From Branchiostoma floridae (taxonomy: Eukaryota; Chordata; Leptocardii; Amphioxiformes; Branchiostomatidae), in the NCBI RefSeq assembly GCF_000003815.2, contig NC_049997.1:14630413-14694412 (forward strand): DNA of 64,000 nt, read 5' to 3'. Position numbers and translations under genes: made by a program. Below the pieces are notes generated by a model. The model saw nothing but the letters and a program-made list of their open reading frames with translations, had not been told where the DNA came from and searched no databases. This document shows positions 12,181 to 36,513 of this stretch, piece by piece. Positions within the stretch are counted from its first letter, which is position 1. Every line of letters begins with the position of its first letter.

Positions 12181-12960
12181 CAAAGTCAAGACTGATAAAA
12201 TATGACAACTTTTTGACATACGTTTGGCAGAGTATATTAATCAGGTGAGGTACAACTGGGCAAGAGTGTAACAACATAACTGGTAATGGATAAAAACTTC
12301 ATTTGCAAAGAAAATGGAATGGTTTAGTTAGCAGCAAAATAATTCATATATCGTCCCTAACTTCATAGATAGTGAAAACCTTTCTATGGTGCATTACCAT
12401 ACAACTGAAAATATATAGAAGAAAAGTGTGCATGTTGTAACAGTGCTCCCTGGCAAAATTGTGTGGAATTTCACCTACATGCCCTGATTGAAAGGTTTTT
12501 GCCTTGAGCTTTGGACTAAATTCCAATACTGTACTTCTCCTAGGTTGCTTTGGACAAAGACCTTTTTTTTCTTTGAATTGGAAAAAACAAAATGATGATA
12601 GTTATGCCTGGGGACTACTTGGAACTTCAAATATGGCAAAAAATTGCCCTGTACTATTACATGCCAAAATTCTTTTAAAAAAAGAACAAAACATATACTA
12701 TTCGGCTTTTTTTAGCATGGTGGCTCCAAAAATATACATTGTACTTAGTGTAATGACTGACTTCATGAGTTCAAAAGGTAGGATTAAAACTTGTGGTCAA
12801 AGAAGAGTACCTTTTGACACATTTTCATACAGTACAAACTAAAACAATAAAACAGCACTGTGGTGCAGACGTAGACCCTGCATTTAGTCTGACGAGAGTC
12901 TGACATCGTATTACAACCTTACCAATGATGAGAGGCCCCCTAAACCCCATGTACAAAACA

Positions 12961-15900
12961 CTACTTCTGAGAACCCCCTTGTGAGCCTTGTTTTCCATCT
13001 GATGATTGCCTGCAAGGAAATTACAAAACTATGTCACATCAGAAAAACCATATCTACATGTACATGACTTTGTTATTATCATGTGTCTCATTTGCATTTG
13101 TGGTGAAAATCAATGCATGCAATACTAAAACAAGAACTGACAGCATGAACTGCTACTTTGCAGAGCATGGTATCTTTTTAAAATATAAAAGCATAGTGCA
13201 ACACAGAATGCAGCAGGATCAATTTAAAGGTATATTCAAACCAGTACCTAGCCCGTTTTAACTTTCCAGCAGAGCTTGAAAGAAATCTTGTACAACATGT
13301 AAGACATAAGAGTCCTAATTTCTTCACTCACTGAGGTTTTCGGAAAACCCTGTCCAGTTCAGACAGGGGAATGGTGCGGAGTACACTGTCCAGTCCAGTA
13401 AAGCCAATATAGGGCATTTTTCAAACCATAGTAAATTTGTAACCTATAGAACCACATTTTTTTATCTGACATGTGCAGAAATAACAGTGATGGTTAACGA
13501 TTGTTAAGTTTTTTTTATGCAATTGTGTCACATTTGTTATTTCTGTAGCTTACAACTTATACCCCCACGCAGACCCTCTTTAAGACTGGACAAGTTTTTC
13601 CACTGTCCGGTCTGTACGTGTTTTTCTCAAAACCCACTCACTACACCTAAACAACTACTCACCCAGGCTGGGCAATTCTGGCTTTGGGCATCTTACTGAG
13701 CAGACTGAGGATCTCCTTCCTCTCATCGTACTGTTTCCACAGGTCGTACAGCCGCAGGATGACTCGTGTGATCTCTAACATCTGTGGAAACAACTGGCAT
13801 CAAGACCTACCCACATACAAGATGTTATCGTCACAGTGTTCTCACCAGGATTTTTTCACAGCAAAGGGGCATCTTATAATTAGTGCAGCAAAGTCACGTG
13901 GTAAGCGACGCAGGTGTGAGCAATGTAATCAGTTTGAAGGAATCCTCCCCTGAAAATTTTTGCATTTAAAACTATTAGGAACACTATTTCCTGCATTTTT
14001 AGGGCCAAATTTAGTGAGATGAAGCCAGAATTCTTCACCTTTGTTACAAAGCAACAGAAAAAGTCACCTTCACTCATTGAATACAGCAAAATCACAGCAT
14101 AAAGGATCCAAATCACATAATGAAAAAAGATTTCATAAAAACACCCAGAGACACCCACCTTTTCCATATCAACTGACAACTCTGCAAACCAGTGTTTAGC
14201 ATCTTTCTGTAAGATGACACAGGCCATGTGCAGTGCAGCTATAGAGAGAAGGTTTAACATAGTGTCACATTTGAAACAAATATCAACGTAGACAGTACTG
14301 GTTAAAGAGAAAAAGGGCTTCAAATTTGAACACGACATTTATATCCCAAGATGACAAAGAAATGTTTCAGTCATACAAACACATATTCCCCATTACAAAA
14401 AAATTAGCATTTTATTCATTGGCACCTTAACATACAAAATGTCACATGATGAACTTTTACGTCAAAACTTAACATAGTGGTGCAACAAGATTAAATGTAG
14501 AACATTTCATACTTACCATGACCATGCCACAAGCTAACACAAAATATTTAAGAATTTACTATTCAGCTAGCTAGAATCATAGTAAGTGCAGCAAAACTAA
14601 AACAGTAAAAGAAAGAGCTTACCTAGTGCAATCATGAAAGGAGGATACAGTAGACAAACATCTGTCCGATAACTGTCATTAACTATTCGCCTGGAAACAA
14701 CACCAGAAAGAAGAGTTAAACAAGATTCTTGCTTATGAAAACTATGATGCCATGTACGTATATGTATCAGCAAAAGGGCAACTGTAACTGTACATCATTG
14801 CATTTTTTTTCACATTCCACTACTAAAACAAGACAATACATGTCATCTCAAATTGTTGAATATACTTATTCTTCTATGCAAAGTCTTGCCAAAAATATAG
14901 AGCCTTGCCAAAAATATACCTTGGGAAGGCTCTGCTAACTCATTGGCTATACATTACAGGGATGAGGTTTTCAACATTTGTAGGTGTGACCTCTAACCAA
15001 TTGTCAGGCAATCAGAGAATTGCCCAACTGTTTTCCTTTGGTAATTTGATTCTCTGATTGGATAACAAGGCCCTGAAAGGCCAATTTAGCAGATCCTCCC
15101 TGAGGTACAAAATGTACATTGTACATACATATTGTATAGGCCATGGATGGGGCTCTGCAAGAAGCCCTATAACTAAAAACTAGAATGTGTTTGACTACAT
15201 TGTCCTATTATCTCTATATAGGCATACATCATGATTCTGTACCCACCATGCTAGAGGCAAGACTGTGTCCTCCTGCCCCATGTCCTGTACATAAGAGGTC
15301 AGAGGTCGGTAGGGGTGGTACACAACCAAGCAGCAGTCCTGTTCACAAGATATAAAGGCTGTATTATAAACTGGTACAAGAACACACAGACACATACAGA
15401 GACATAGAAATACACTAGAAGTTATGTCATGACTAAAAGGTGGTATCTCACTGCACTCGGGGCACCGGTGCAGCACTGCAGGGTTCCTTCACTGCGGCAC
15501 TGTTGTGATATTTGCGTCAATTTTTTATGATTTGGATATTGCATAATGCGTAAAATTACGACTTAGAAGACAACAAAAGACACAAAATGTAAGAAAATTT
15601 GTTATTTACTGTATGTCTGAAATTCGTTACGTAATCTTTCAAACCCTTAATCAATATGTCAAAGCTTTGGTTTACAAAATAAGATTTCCATAATCTATAA
15701 AATAGACATTGTGAAGTACAGACATATAGGTAGATGATAAAATAACCAATGCATTCCTCTACTACTCTTTTTCTTCCACTTCTAACTTGGTTCTTCCCCT
15801 TCTCTCTTTTCATCTGTCGATGAAGGTTAGACATCCAAGTAAGCAGATACGACAAAAAGCAGTTACTCAAGCAACTGGATATGATTTTGGAAACAGTCAT

Positions 15901-18900
15901 ATGTTTCAGGTAACATCCATCATCTTTTGTCAGTTACACTAATGTTACCAGAAACGTCTGACCATTTCCAAAATCATATACAGTTGCTTGAGTAATTGCA
16001 ATTTCATCAAATCTTTTCATCTGTTTTTAAACTTTTTCTTTCACTTGGTTGCTCTCTTTCTCATACATATGTGGCAAATGCAAAAAGACTTTAACTCACC
16101 ATCATTTCTAATAGGTAGAATTCACATTCTAGTACCTGAAAAACATTTCATTATGCATGGTTTAGACTTTGAATACAAACTAAATGTCACTTAAGGAAAA
16201 CATCACAATAAACAAAGTACATTACTATCGAATAACTCCAGCAAATCAAAGATTAGTTGCTGCATTAAAAAGTGATTAATCATTGACAAGAAATTCAATA
16301 ATAACACTGTTTCAGCTTTCAAGATTATAATTCACAGAAATACATCAGGGATAGATAATCACCTGAAAACACATCTTAACGCAAACAGAAGGGAAAACTT
16401 ACATGGTTTATTCTATAGGGAAATTCCTGGTTGAAGGCATAGGAAAACTTGTTCTTTACTGCAATGGAAGATAAATGGGAAGATTGTCATTTCTGAAGAC
16501 AAAAATTGAATCTTAAGTCTTAAGACTAAAAATCAAGTTGTCAAGCACTGAAGTTCTGGTCTTATCTGTATTACACATTGCTGAAAGTGTCAATCTATGA
16601 TACCAGTAATCATGATTTAGAATTAGATGGTCAAGACAGCCATTACACAAATGGTAGGCAAAGAGTAGCTTAAAAGGCCCTGCACCTGAGGTGTTGCCAA
16701 CAATGCTTTAACAAAATACTCACTGACAGTCTGGCATGCTGTTATGAGTCTACTATTTGATATGACTCCAAACTCCTGAAATATACAAAACAAGAATGGT
16801 TTCTCAATAACAGTAATTAGTCAATACATAGAGTGAATAATCAGTGATACACAGTGTAATAGAAAAAAATTTTAACACCCCCTTCAATAAAACAATAAAA
16901 GCAAAAAACCCCAAAAGAGGTTGAAATAACCTCCCGTATTTCAACTTCCTTGGACCCCCTTTCCACAAGAATCTGCAACCACTGAGAACCCAACCATTTA
17001 ACAGATTGCTTAACAAATTTCTTATATATCAAGAACAAATTCTTTTTTAACTATGTATTTTGCTGTCTTTTTTTTAATCATACTTAATCATTGTGTATCA
17101 TTTCCAATTGTAAATTCAAGGGCCACATAAATTGTTAATATCTAGTAGAAAGGGGCTTGGATGATATACATGACATTGTAGTAAAATAAGCCCAAATTCA
17201 GAAGTTGCCGTTTTAAATACAATGTATGGAACACTGTTCTAGGAGAGAGTGAGAGGGAGTAATAAATATTTTAATTACCTCCACTTTTGAAGCCAGGAAC
17301 ACACAGGTAGGTCCCATCAGTAGTGGGTCTATTGTCCTAAAGGAATACCTGGAACAGTAGAGATGTATCAGTGGACCAGATTTTAGACAAATTAAAAAAT
17401 GAACAGATTATACCAGCAAGCATTCACATGTCTGGGGGCTTACTAGTGCAGGACCAAGAAAATAACAAGAGCGAAGTAGAGGAGAGCTGCAGCCAAACTT
17501 GGTCTAAAACAGTGGCAGCTAATAGTATTCTTTACTTGAAGATGGGATTTTAAAATGTCGGATAATCCACCAAACCATTCTTTTGAGTATAGTCAATTCA
17601 CAAATTTTCCCAGATAATTAGGTCCAGGTTCATCTCAAAGCGATGTGACTCCACTGCCCACCCCAAAAAAGTCTTGGGTCAATAATATTATTATCAGGAT
17701 ATGTACTAATCAACATATTCTGAGAATGATTACTCACTTGGAATAAAATCTTTTAAAGTAAACTGTTGCCGTGGCAATGACCTGTTGTCTAAGTTTCAGT
17801 TGCTCTCCGACTGCCTGGATCACTGGAAAATATTGTTACATACATCAAATATAAACAGGCTTACAACAAAAAAAGCAGTCTGAGACTATTCACATTACTA
17901 GAGTTCATCGAACACATCCCTTCGCCAAATAATCATGCCTTTATTAATACTTTAAGGTCTTTTTCATGTATTACTAAATAGTACCTACCCCAATAGCAAA
18001 TGACTGCATGAACTTGTGTTCCTCACAAACCCATAAATGCTACCAAAGATAACCTTCTTGGCCAACTGGTGACAATGGAATTATGTACACTGTTGTGATA
18101 CTTTCTAGCGCAACTTTCATAGTGCTTTGTTAAAATCATGTAGTCTCTACCAGACTCCAGCCTGGCCGAATAGTATTGATGATAGGGGGCATTGGACTGT
18201 GACCAAAGATGACCTCAGTGGTAGCATCCCTGGTCAATCAGAATTTCATGCTTGTCAAGATGATTTTCACAGTGTTAGGGGTCCAGGTCACAAGGCTTCT
18301 CAGGCAAAACATCTGGCAAACAGCTGTGTCCTTAAATATAGGTCAAAATGAGATGCATCTGTATATAGAAAACACTGTTTATTTCTGTTAATTGCAGAAC
18401 TTTCCCTAAGTAATTATATCAAATAGATGTTGATAATCAACCAAAGTACCTAGCTACCAAAAACAAAAAATATCCATCAATCTCCTCTGCAGTTATCCTT
18501 CTTAAAAGCTACAAACTATAAGACCCACTGCAGTTCCAAACAAGCTGCTAGGGGGCCCAAAATTAGACCATTGGCTCCTAGTACCAACAGCTATCCACCA
18601 TTAAAAAATCATGAACCTGGCACTTCTGGAAAATTTAGGCGCAAACTTTGATGCTCACTTGCAGTACCAAAACAAGTCGCCAGGAGGCCCATTATCGAAC
18701 TTGACCTTCCTTTCTGTGTCCCCTACCTATCAATCAAATATCATTAGCATCCATCAAGAACATCTCGAGTTATCTTGCATAGACAAACGCACTTACATAC
18801 AAAGCCAGCTACAGCACCATAGGTAAAAGGTAGCTAAACCATTCTTGCACATGACAATCCTTTCCACAACCGCTAAACACCTGCCAAATATCGTGGAAAT

Positions 18901-19788
18901 CGCCCAGCTACATTTTGACTTATGCTTCCCGAAAAAACACCAAAAAAAATACCAAGCTCGCTAATGTACCGTAGGAAAACGCCAGGTAACCCATTTTCGA
19001 ACTAGGCATGCCTTTCAACAACCGCTACACACCTGCAAAAAATAAAAAAGTTCCATCCACAATTTCTCGAGTTATATTCTGTTGACCTACATACAGACCC
19101 AAGTCAAGCAAAAACATAATCTTCTTGGCGAAGCTAATTATCATATACTATTAGACATCATCATACAAATGTACAAATGTATATCTAGCCATGATGACAC
19201 AGCTTATAGATGAATTCCACTTTTCCTTCATCCAGCCTTTTTCTTGCTGGCCGGGCCAGCTTGTTGCTCCCTTTGTCTTCCAAACCTCCTTTCCTGTGTG
19301 GCTGGGCACTAAAATCTCACCAACACTTCCTCACTGTTTGTGATCTATCAGTATTCCTACATTTCGTTTGTCTTTGAATTGCTGTGCCATTTTGGTGGAT
19401 CTTGTTTTCAGCATTGTCAGATCCTATTCTGTGGGGAAAATGGAGCCTTCTGATTGGTCAACATTGTCTGGCTATATGATAATAGGTGTAAGTCTTACCC
19501 CCGCAGTAGAAGATGTGTACTTTCTGGTATTCATCATCAGGAAAGTTGGTCAGGTCGTCTTGCCGGTCACGAAGGAGATCTTGTTTATCCAGGATCCACT
19601 GTTGACTGCAAAATAACAACAAATGAAAATTCATTCTTCCCACCTAGATGTATCCTGTTTTAAAGTCAGCAACTGGAATGTCCCTGCAGTTCCAAAGAAA
19701 GCTACTAGAGGGCCCAAACTTATGTCACTTCTTAGCACCATAGCTCTCTACAGATCACAAATCATGGCCATAGCATGTCCAGAAAATG

Positions 19789-19832
<44 letters not shown>

Positions 19833-20154
19833 AAGGAAATTCCTGCTGCAGTACCGTGGAAAGCCGCTAGTAGATCCATTTTCTTCCTTTCTGCGATCAC
19901 CTTAAAACATGTTAACCTGAGTACCATCCTCCTTAGTTAGTGACCACTGGCTTAATAAAAATAAAATAAAAAGTGTTCCTAGAATTCTCATATGATTTTC
20001 TCCGATGATTTACCACGATAACAACAATGCAAAGCAATGGAGCTTAAGCTTAGTCCAAAAATTATGCCCCCCCGGGCCCCCCCCCCCCCCCTTTACAATG
20101 AAAGAAAACATTTGCAGCTTACCAGTGCGAGCTCTGCCAAAAGTTACCAGCCAT
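12961..20154 (-). CDS. CCNC: Cyclin C, Mediator kinase-module cyclin
   Basis: Twelve exons read down the minus strand: 20154-20123, 19605-19499, 17822-17738, 17348-17279, 16775-16724, 16458-16403, 16135-16100, 15338-15247, 14690-14623, 14238-14159, 13781-13663, 13009-12961. They join in phase to 281 aa (about 283 in human). Hallmarks in order: MAGNFWQSSH start; QQWILDKQDLL; LRQQVIATATVYFKRFY and PTCVFLASKVEEFG (first cyclin fold); EFPYRINHVLECEFYLLE; CCLVVYHPYRPL and YVQDMGQED; WFAELSVDMEK; LLSKMPK near the C-terminus, ending in a short Ser/Gly/Gln tail. Cyclin C activates CDK8/CDK19 in the Mediator kinase module in the nucleus and also affects mitochondrial fission under stress (family knowledge). 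All donors start GT and all acceptors end AG; exon 8 uses gtgggt, which restores W-R-I-V across the join. It is head-to-head with MDM2. Confidence 0.96.
14880..15170. repeat. Dispersed repeat, copy 2 (CCNC intron)
   Basis: Related to 10985-11250 through the shared caatcagagaat and tgttttccttt blocks. It has internally inverted caatcagagaat and attctctgattgg motifs, so it could fold back. It lies in the CCNC intron between exons 8 and 9. Confidence 0.55.
15859..15999. repeat. Inverted repeat in a CCNC intron
   Basis: The left arm 15859-15894 (including gttactcaagcaactg) is matched in reverse complement by 15964-15999 (cagttgcttgagtaa). The adjoining tgaaggttagacatcca block recurs near 43916, 44263 and in the tandem array units, so this belongs to a widespread family. 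Confidence 0.65.
18520..19945. repeat. Degenerate copies of a dispersed repeat in CCNC intron 2
   Basis: The motif gcagt(t/a)ccaaa, then g(c/t)(c/t)gctag-like sequence and gggccca, occurs near 18530, 18663, 18970, 19688 and 19852, and again at about 38660 upstream of the zinc-finger gene. The copies are diverged and non-coding. The span also contains CCNC exon 2 (19605-19499) and an (AT)n tract at about 19793-19830. Confidence 0.5.
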
Positions 20155-20879
20155 TCCAAGAGAAAATAATTCTTACTTTACGGCCCAAACAAAATAATCA
20201 TCGAAAACGAACGTCCATAAAGCATAAACAATAGATTTTCTCGACTTTTTTCCGGTGAAAATGTAACCGCGCAATCTTTTCTCAGGAAGACCTTTCCCCT
20301 ATGACCTTTATCCTGATTCTTCCTGATTGTCGAAATATGTTAGATTGTCTGTCAAGATAGTGAAAGTAACAACGAGCAACGTTTATAACTGTATTGCAAT
20401 ATCAACATTTTGGATGGTAACTTTTCAGTGCCTGGTGATATACTTTATCCTATAAAATCCTTAAACTAGCCTTTAACGCGCTAAAATGAAGGCTAAAAAT
20501 GAAAACTTGACAGTTGACATTTTAGCGTTACGTGATAGGGAACAAGTCTGCACAGGTACCTGAGGCAAACGCGGAGGGTTATTTCGTGAAGGGGCAAGAA
20601 AATAATCCAACAATTAAAATCACACATACAAGTAGATAGAAGAACAAAGACCAATAAATCTGATTAAATATCATAAATAGATATATTTTCAATTGTTTGC
20701 AAGTTTGGTTTGTGTCGTGTGAGTGTTGGTTGCAAGATAAGGGGCAGAAAGTTGGACGAATTACTGTATACGTCCGCCCTCAACCCCTGACCTCTGGATG
20801 GGACAGAATGTGGTCCACACGGAAATTCTGAGGCGATGTCGATTTTAGTTCCTTCTAACGACAAGTTAGACAACTAAAC
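20155..20879. promoter_or_regulatory. Divergent CCNC/MDM2 promoter region with putative non-coding MDM2 first exon
   Basis: The CCNC start codon reads leftward from 20154. On the plus strand a consensus donor gtaagt begins at 20880, and MDM2 coding exon 1 is preceded by an acceptor at about 22067, so a non-coding MDM2 leader exon ending at 20879 (start perhaps 20650-20750) is inferred. The two genes would then share about 0.5-0.7 kb of promoter. No TATA box is obvious; a CCAAT-type motif lies near 20652. The leader exon is a prediction only. Confidence 0.45.
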
Positions 20880-21460
20880 GTAAGTTACTAATGTTATTTA
20901 GGAGTATAAGAGTCCAGGATTAATGGGGGCCAGGTTTGTTAGAAGCTGTGAAAAAATAAGCTTTATTTTCGTAGAAATTATTTCGCTTTTTTTTGCGGGG
21001 GAGGGGGGTTTTGTAACGTTATAATTTTCGAGTTCTTGATACCTACAGTACTTTTATGACATGCCAAATCGTCCTTTCAAAATAACTTGCAGTTGATTAA
21101 AACTTTGCTTAAGTCATGCTAGAAACAATTGATATGATTTACGTTTACAGCATTATGTCTATATATGACGTGTAACACCTAACAATTTGTATATAGCCTA
21201 TATACTCTTAGGTCAAACGTATACAAAGCCATAGTCTGTGTAACACAAACTCCGCTGTCCAGGGCTCTAACTGGCGGCGGATGTTTGGTGGGCTGCTATA
21301 AGCGAGATTTAATCAGGCTAACAAAGCCAGTCATACTTATTTTAGCATTTTCCGAGAGGCTGGCTACTACTAAAATGCCACTCTCCTTCACTCCCGCACA
21401 AATCAAATAAGCCCTTTCACAGAGATCAGAACACGTGTGTGGCAACATGAATTCTAGGTA

Positions 21461-21668
21461 ATACTGTAAATGCAGAAATGTTCGCGGTGGATTAATGTTC
21501 GCAGTTTTTGCGGTGACCACGAACTTAAAACCACCGCGAACATTTTTCTATTATACTTGTAGTATTAGATTGCAGTCTATTGTAGCGAACTTAAAACCAC
21601 AGCGAAAAATCCCTTTTCCCCGCTACCGCAAAATTAAATCCCCGCGAACTTAAATGCATTTACAGTAT
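21461..21668. mobile_element. MITE with 14-bp terminal inverted repeats
   Basis: The ends are atactgtaaatgca and its exact reverse complement tgcatttacagtat. The roughly 208-bp interior carries repeated gttcgcggt and accgcgaac motifs in both orientations. No open frame. It lies between the putative MDM2 leader exon and coding exon 1. Confidence 0.85.
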
Positions 21669-22078
21669 GTCAAAGGTAGAGCACCAGAAATGAGAACAGT
21701 CCTTGTCTCGACCATTGTTTCAATTTGCATAACAACGTCCAGGCGGGTTTTCTTTTTCCAGGCCTTTACCTTTGACATGCAATTGCATAACCTGTATCAT
21801 ATTTGATTTAAAGGTAACAAAAAATTTACAAACCCGGGTTGAATAGAGATGTGGGTTCTCTTGTTTTTCATAATGTATAGTATCTCTTGCATGTTTAAAA
21901 TTAAAGGTGAGATTTGCCATGTCATGGTGACTATAATGGTAGTTGTCAGTAAATAACACAAAATTATGTTTGATAAGTTATACATTGATACAATCCAGTT
22001 TACTCTTTTAAAAACCTTTTACCAAAGAAATTTTTAAATCTTCCCTTTTTCTTGTCCTAATGTGCAGGTTAACCCACC

Positions 22079-33839
<11,761 letters not shown>

Positions 33840-36513
33840 CGCCGTCAAACTGGTTGTTTTGATATATGCACAAATGTGAAGGTCAGCGTATATGCTGAGA
33901 GCTTGGCTTGATGCTTTGAAAAGAGAAACGCACAAGGCATCTTTAACAACATATCATGAAGAACTTGTGTTGGGAAATGTGTGTCAAAGAACAGTTGAAG
34001 GCTTTATGGTAAATTTGTCTATTTTTACAGGGACGTTATTTTGCTGCTTGAGAGGTAATGGAGGGATTTGTTATTAGTTTGTGGTTGAGATGTAGTAACA
34101 CTGCAAGACAGCACACATTCACAGCAAATATGCAGCAAATGAGTACATTTACAGTTTGTCAAAGCTCTGTTGTATGCAGCATTCTAAGATGTTTCTGAAA
34201 GCTGCTAGCCCAAAAGAATGACACTCCTCTCTTTCACAATGAAGATTCCATACTGTAGCCTGGATACCAGCCTCCTTAGGGTTACGTTGTGAGCTATGGA
34301 GTCAACTTGAGCCTAAACAGGATGGCACCCAGGCCACATCTACTACATGTACAAGCTCAGCTGCATTTATTAACAATTTAGCCAAGACACCATCTTCCCA
34401 TCTGTTCTTCTTACTGGCAGCTATGCAGAGTTGTGTAAGGTAAATATTAACATAATACATGTATGTTAGCATCATATTGATGTCTAAAACTTTGAATTGA
34501 ATAAGTTACTGTCCAAGTGTCTACATATAGAAGGCACACAAATTTGTCATTTCATGATGTATTATATTGTCATTGTAACTTGTTGCAAAATTATCGTCTG
34601 TTGTAAATAGCATATTGTCATTATGGTTTATTTGTGAATTTGAATCTTGTGGTGAGTATGACGTAGGTATTCACTCTCATTGTAATGTTAGAAAGAGGTT
34701 GGTAAGGTAGCGTTACATACAGTTTACAGTTCAAAGTATTTACAATGGGCTACTCAACTCTGAAAACAGATATAATTTTGAAAACTTGCATTCAGTGAAA
34801 AGAATTGTTCTGTTGTGACAAACTTGAGCTGTTATAAGTACAGTTGAAGCGATTACTTTGTTTCAGATGTTGTGTTCAGCTGAATGGACAATACTTGTGA
34901 TCGCTTGCTTGCAGCATTGAATTAACGATACTGCTTATCCTGTGTGTTTCCGAACAACAGTAAGCACTACTGTATGTTTGTGTTCTTTCATTTCGTTCAC
35001 ATTATGTTTTCCTTGCCAGGTTTTGAATTGTTATGGTTTGGTTTGGTTGGAGTTGCATATTGAAACTCTCTGACTTTTCAGTGATGTATCACTAGATGTA
35101 CATGTACCTATTGGAATGTATTTCATAGACTTGAATGAGAAATATTAGTGACGTACAGCTCCTGATGTAAGCTATTAATTTGTTATCCATAAAAAATGCA
35201 TTGTAAACACTTATATTTGGTTGAATATGTTACACATTTCAATGTTACTATTAGATCTATGTCATAGGGCTATTTTATGGATGCATTAATTTCTAAGGAT
35301 TGGAATTTCTTCACAGATTTTGAATTGAAGGTTACAGCCATGTTGCAAAGAATGTATTCTGTAGATTCTATCTTCCACAGAAAGCAACTGGGTGTATCTT
35401 GCAACTCAGGTAAGTTGAAAGTTAACCTTCTTATGCAGAAAATGTGACAAAGTCATATTACAGTTTCTGGCTAATTCTGTTCAGCTTTTTGAAAGTTTGG
35501 CTAGAGTTTTGGCCCTCTTTTCAGTTTGGACCTGAGAGAGACATTGGAACTTTTGACTTGAGACTTTTGTTTTGGAACCAGCAATGAATGCTGAGAAATT
35601 TCTGGAATATGTTTTGTTACCGAGGACATTTGATTGTATTCTTGAAATAAACACATAATATATTTAACAATGAAGATTGAACACTGCTTCCTATGGAAGT
35701 ACAAATGTAAATGCAATGTTATGTTATGTTATGTAAAGCAAAAAATAATAAATCTTACTCAAACATGTCTGTGTTGTAAATCACTAGTATATATTAATTA
35801 ATAATGTAACGAAATCAATATTCCGGATGCCCTCTGAACCATTGCGCTACCATGCTGGTACAAAGGACTGTGCAACTCGGAGCTGACATTTACTTTACAC
35901 CAGTCACCAGTGCCATCCATATAAATATTATGGGTATCAGACTATACAGAAGAGAAGTGATCAAAGGAAAAATCTACAGTTAGAATAGGATGGATACCAG
36001 ACTACACTGACAAGACCATACGCACAGCAATCTAATTAATGATTTGAGACCTTTAGAATATGGCTTACATATACCAAAATCACAGTATATAAAGTACAAT
36101 ATAAAAAAAACTTTGTGCTCATTCTACAGAAATCAGACACAATTTCTTTCATAGCACCTACATTTGTAGTGAGTAAAGTTACCATTTACAGGATCAAACT
36201 CGGGGTAAAGGTTGAATGTATAATAAGAGAAAGGGGTTGACACTTGACAGGATCATGAGACGTTATTCACAAGAGGTTGTAAGGTACGCTTTGATTGTTG
36301 CAGCTGACTTCTGACTGAATCCCAACAGTTCCTGTCAATAACGAGCAGTAACAGCCAGCCAATTAGTGCAAAACAATTTGTTATTGACAGATACATCCTG
36401 TCAATAGTACAAAACAAATTTATGTTGATCCTGTACAAAATGTACATCCTGTCAATAGTCAACATTTGAAATATAGACCATAACTGTAATTTTAAGCATT
36501 AGATACAGTCAAT
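33840..36513. other. MDM2 3' UTR and spacer to the zinc-finger gene
   Basis: No coding sequence was recognised. The first 1.9 kb is AT-rich and probably the MDM2 3' UTR, ending at signals near 35646-35651 or 35747-35752. The remainder, before the minus-strand zinc-finger gene, holds short repeats of cctgtcaatag at 36330-36460. Confidence 0.55.
35747..35752 (+). terminator. Polyadenylation signal, probable MDM2 end
   Basis: AATAAA after a (ttatg)n tract and followed by a T/G-rich stretch (tgtctgtgttg). An earlier AATAAA lies at 35646-35651. Assignment to MDM2 is inferred from position. Confidence 0.4.

Larger units (their letters stand above)
10946..12960. other. Convergent 3' UTR region of the Reeler-ANATO gene and CCNC
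   Basis: No coding sequence was recognised. The plus-strand gene has polyadenylation signals at 11940-11945 and 11996-12001, and minus-strand CCNC has one at 12180-12175, so the two transcripts probably end within about 200 bp of each other. A dispersed repeat at 10985-11250 lies inside the plus-strand 3' UTR. Confidence 0.65.

Noticed and set aside
12504..12842. 112-codon plus-strand frame
   Set aside because: Low-complexity composition, overlaps the CCNC 3' UTR, no recognisable domain.
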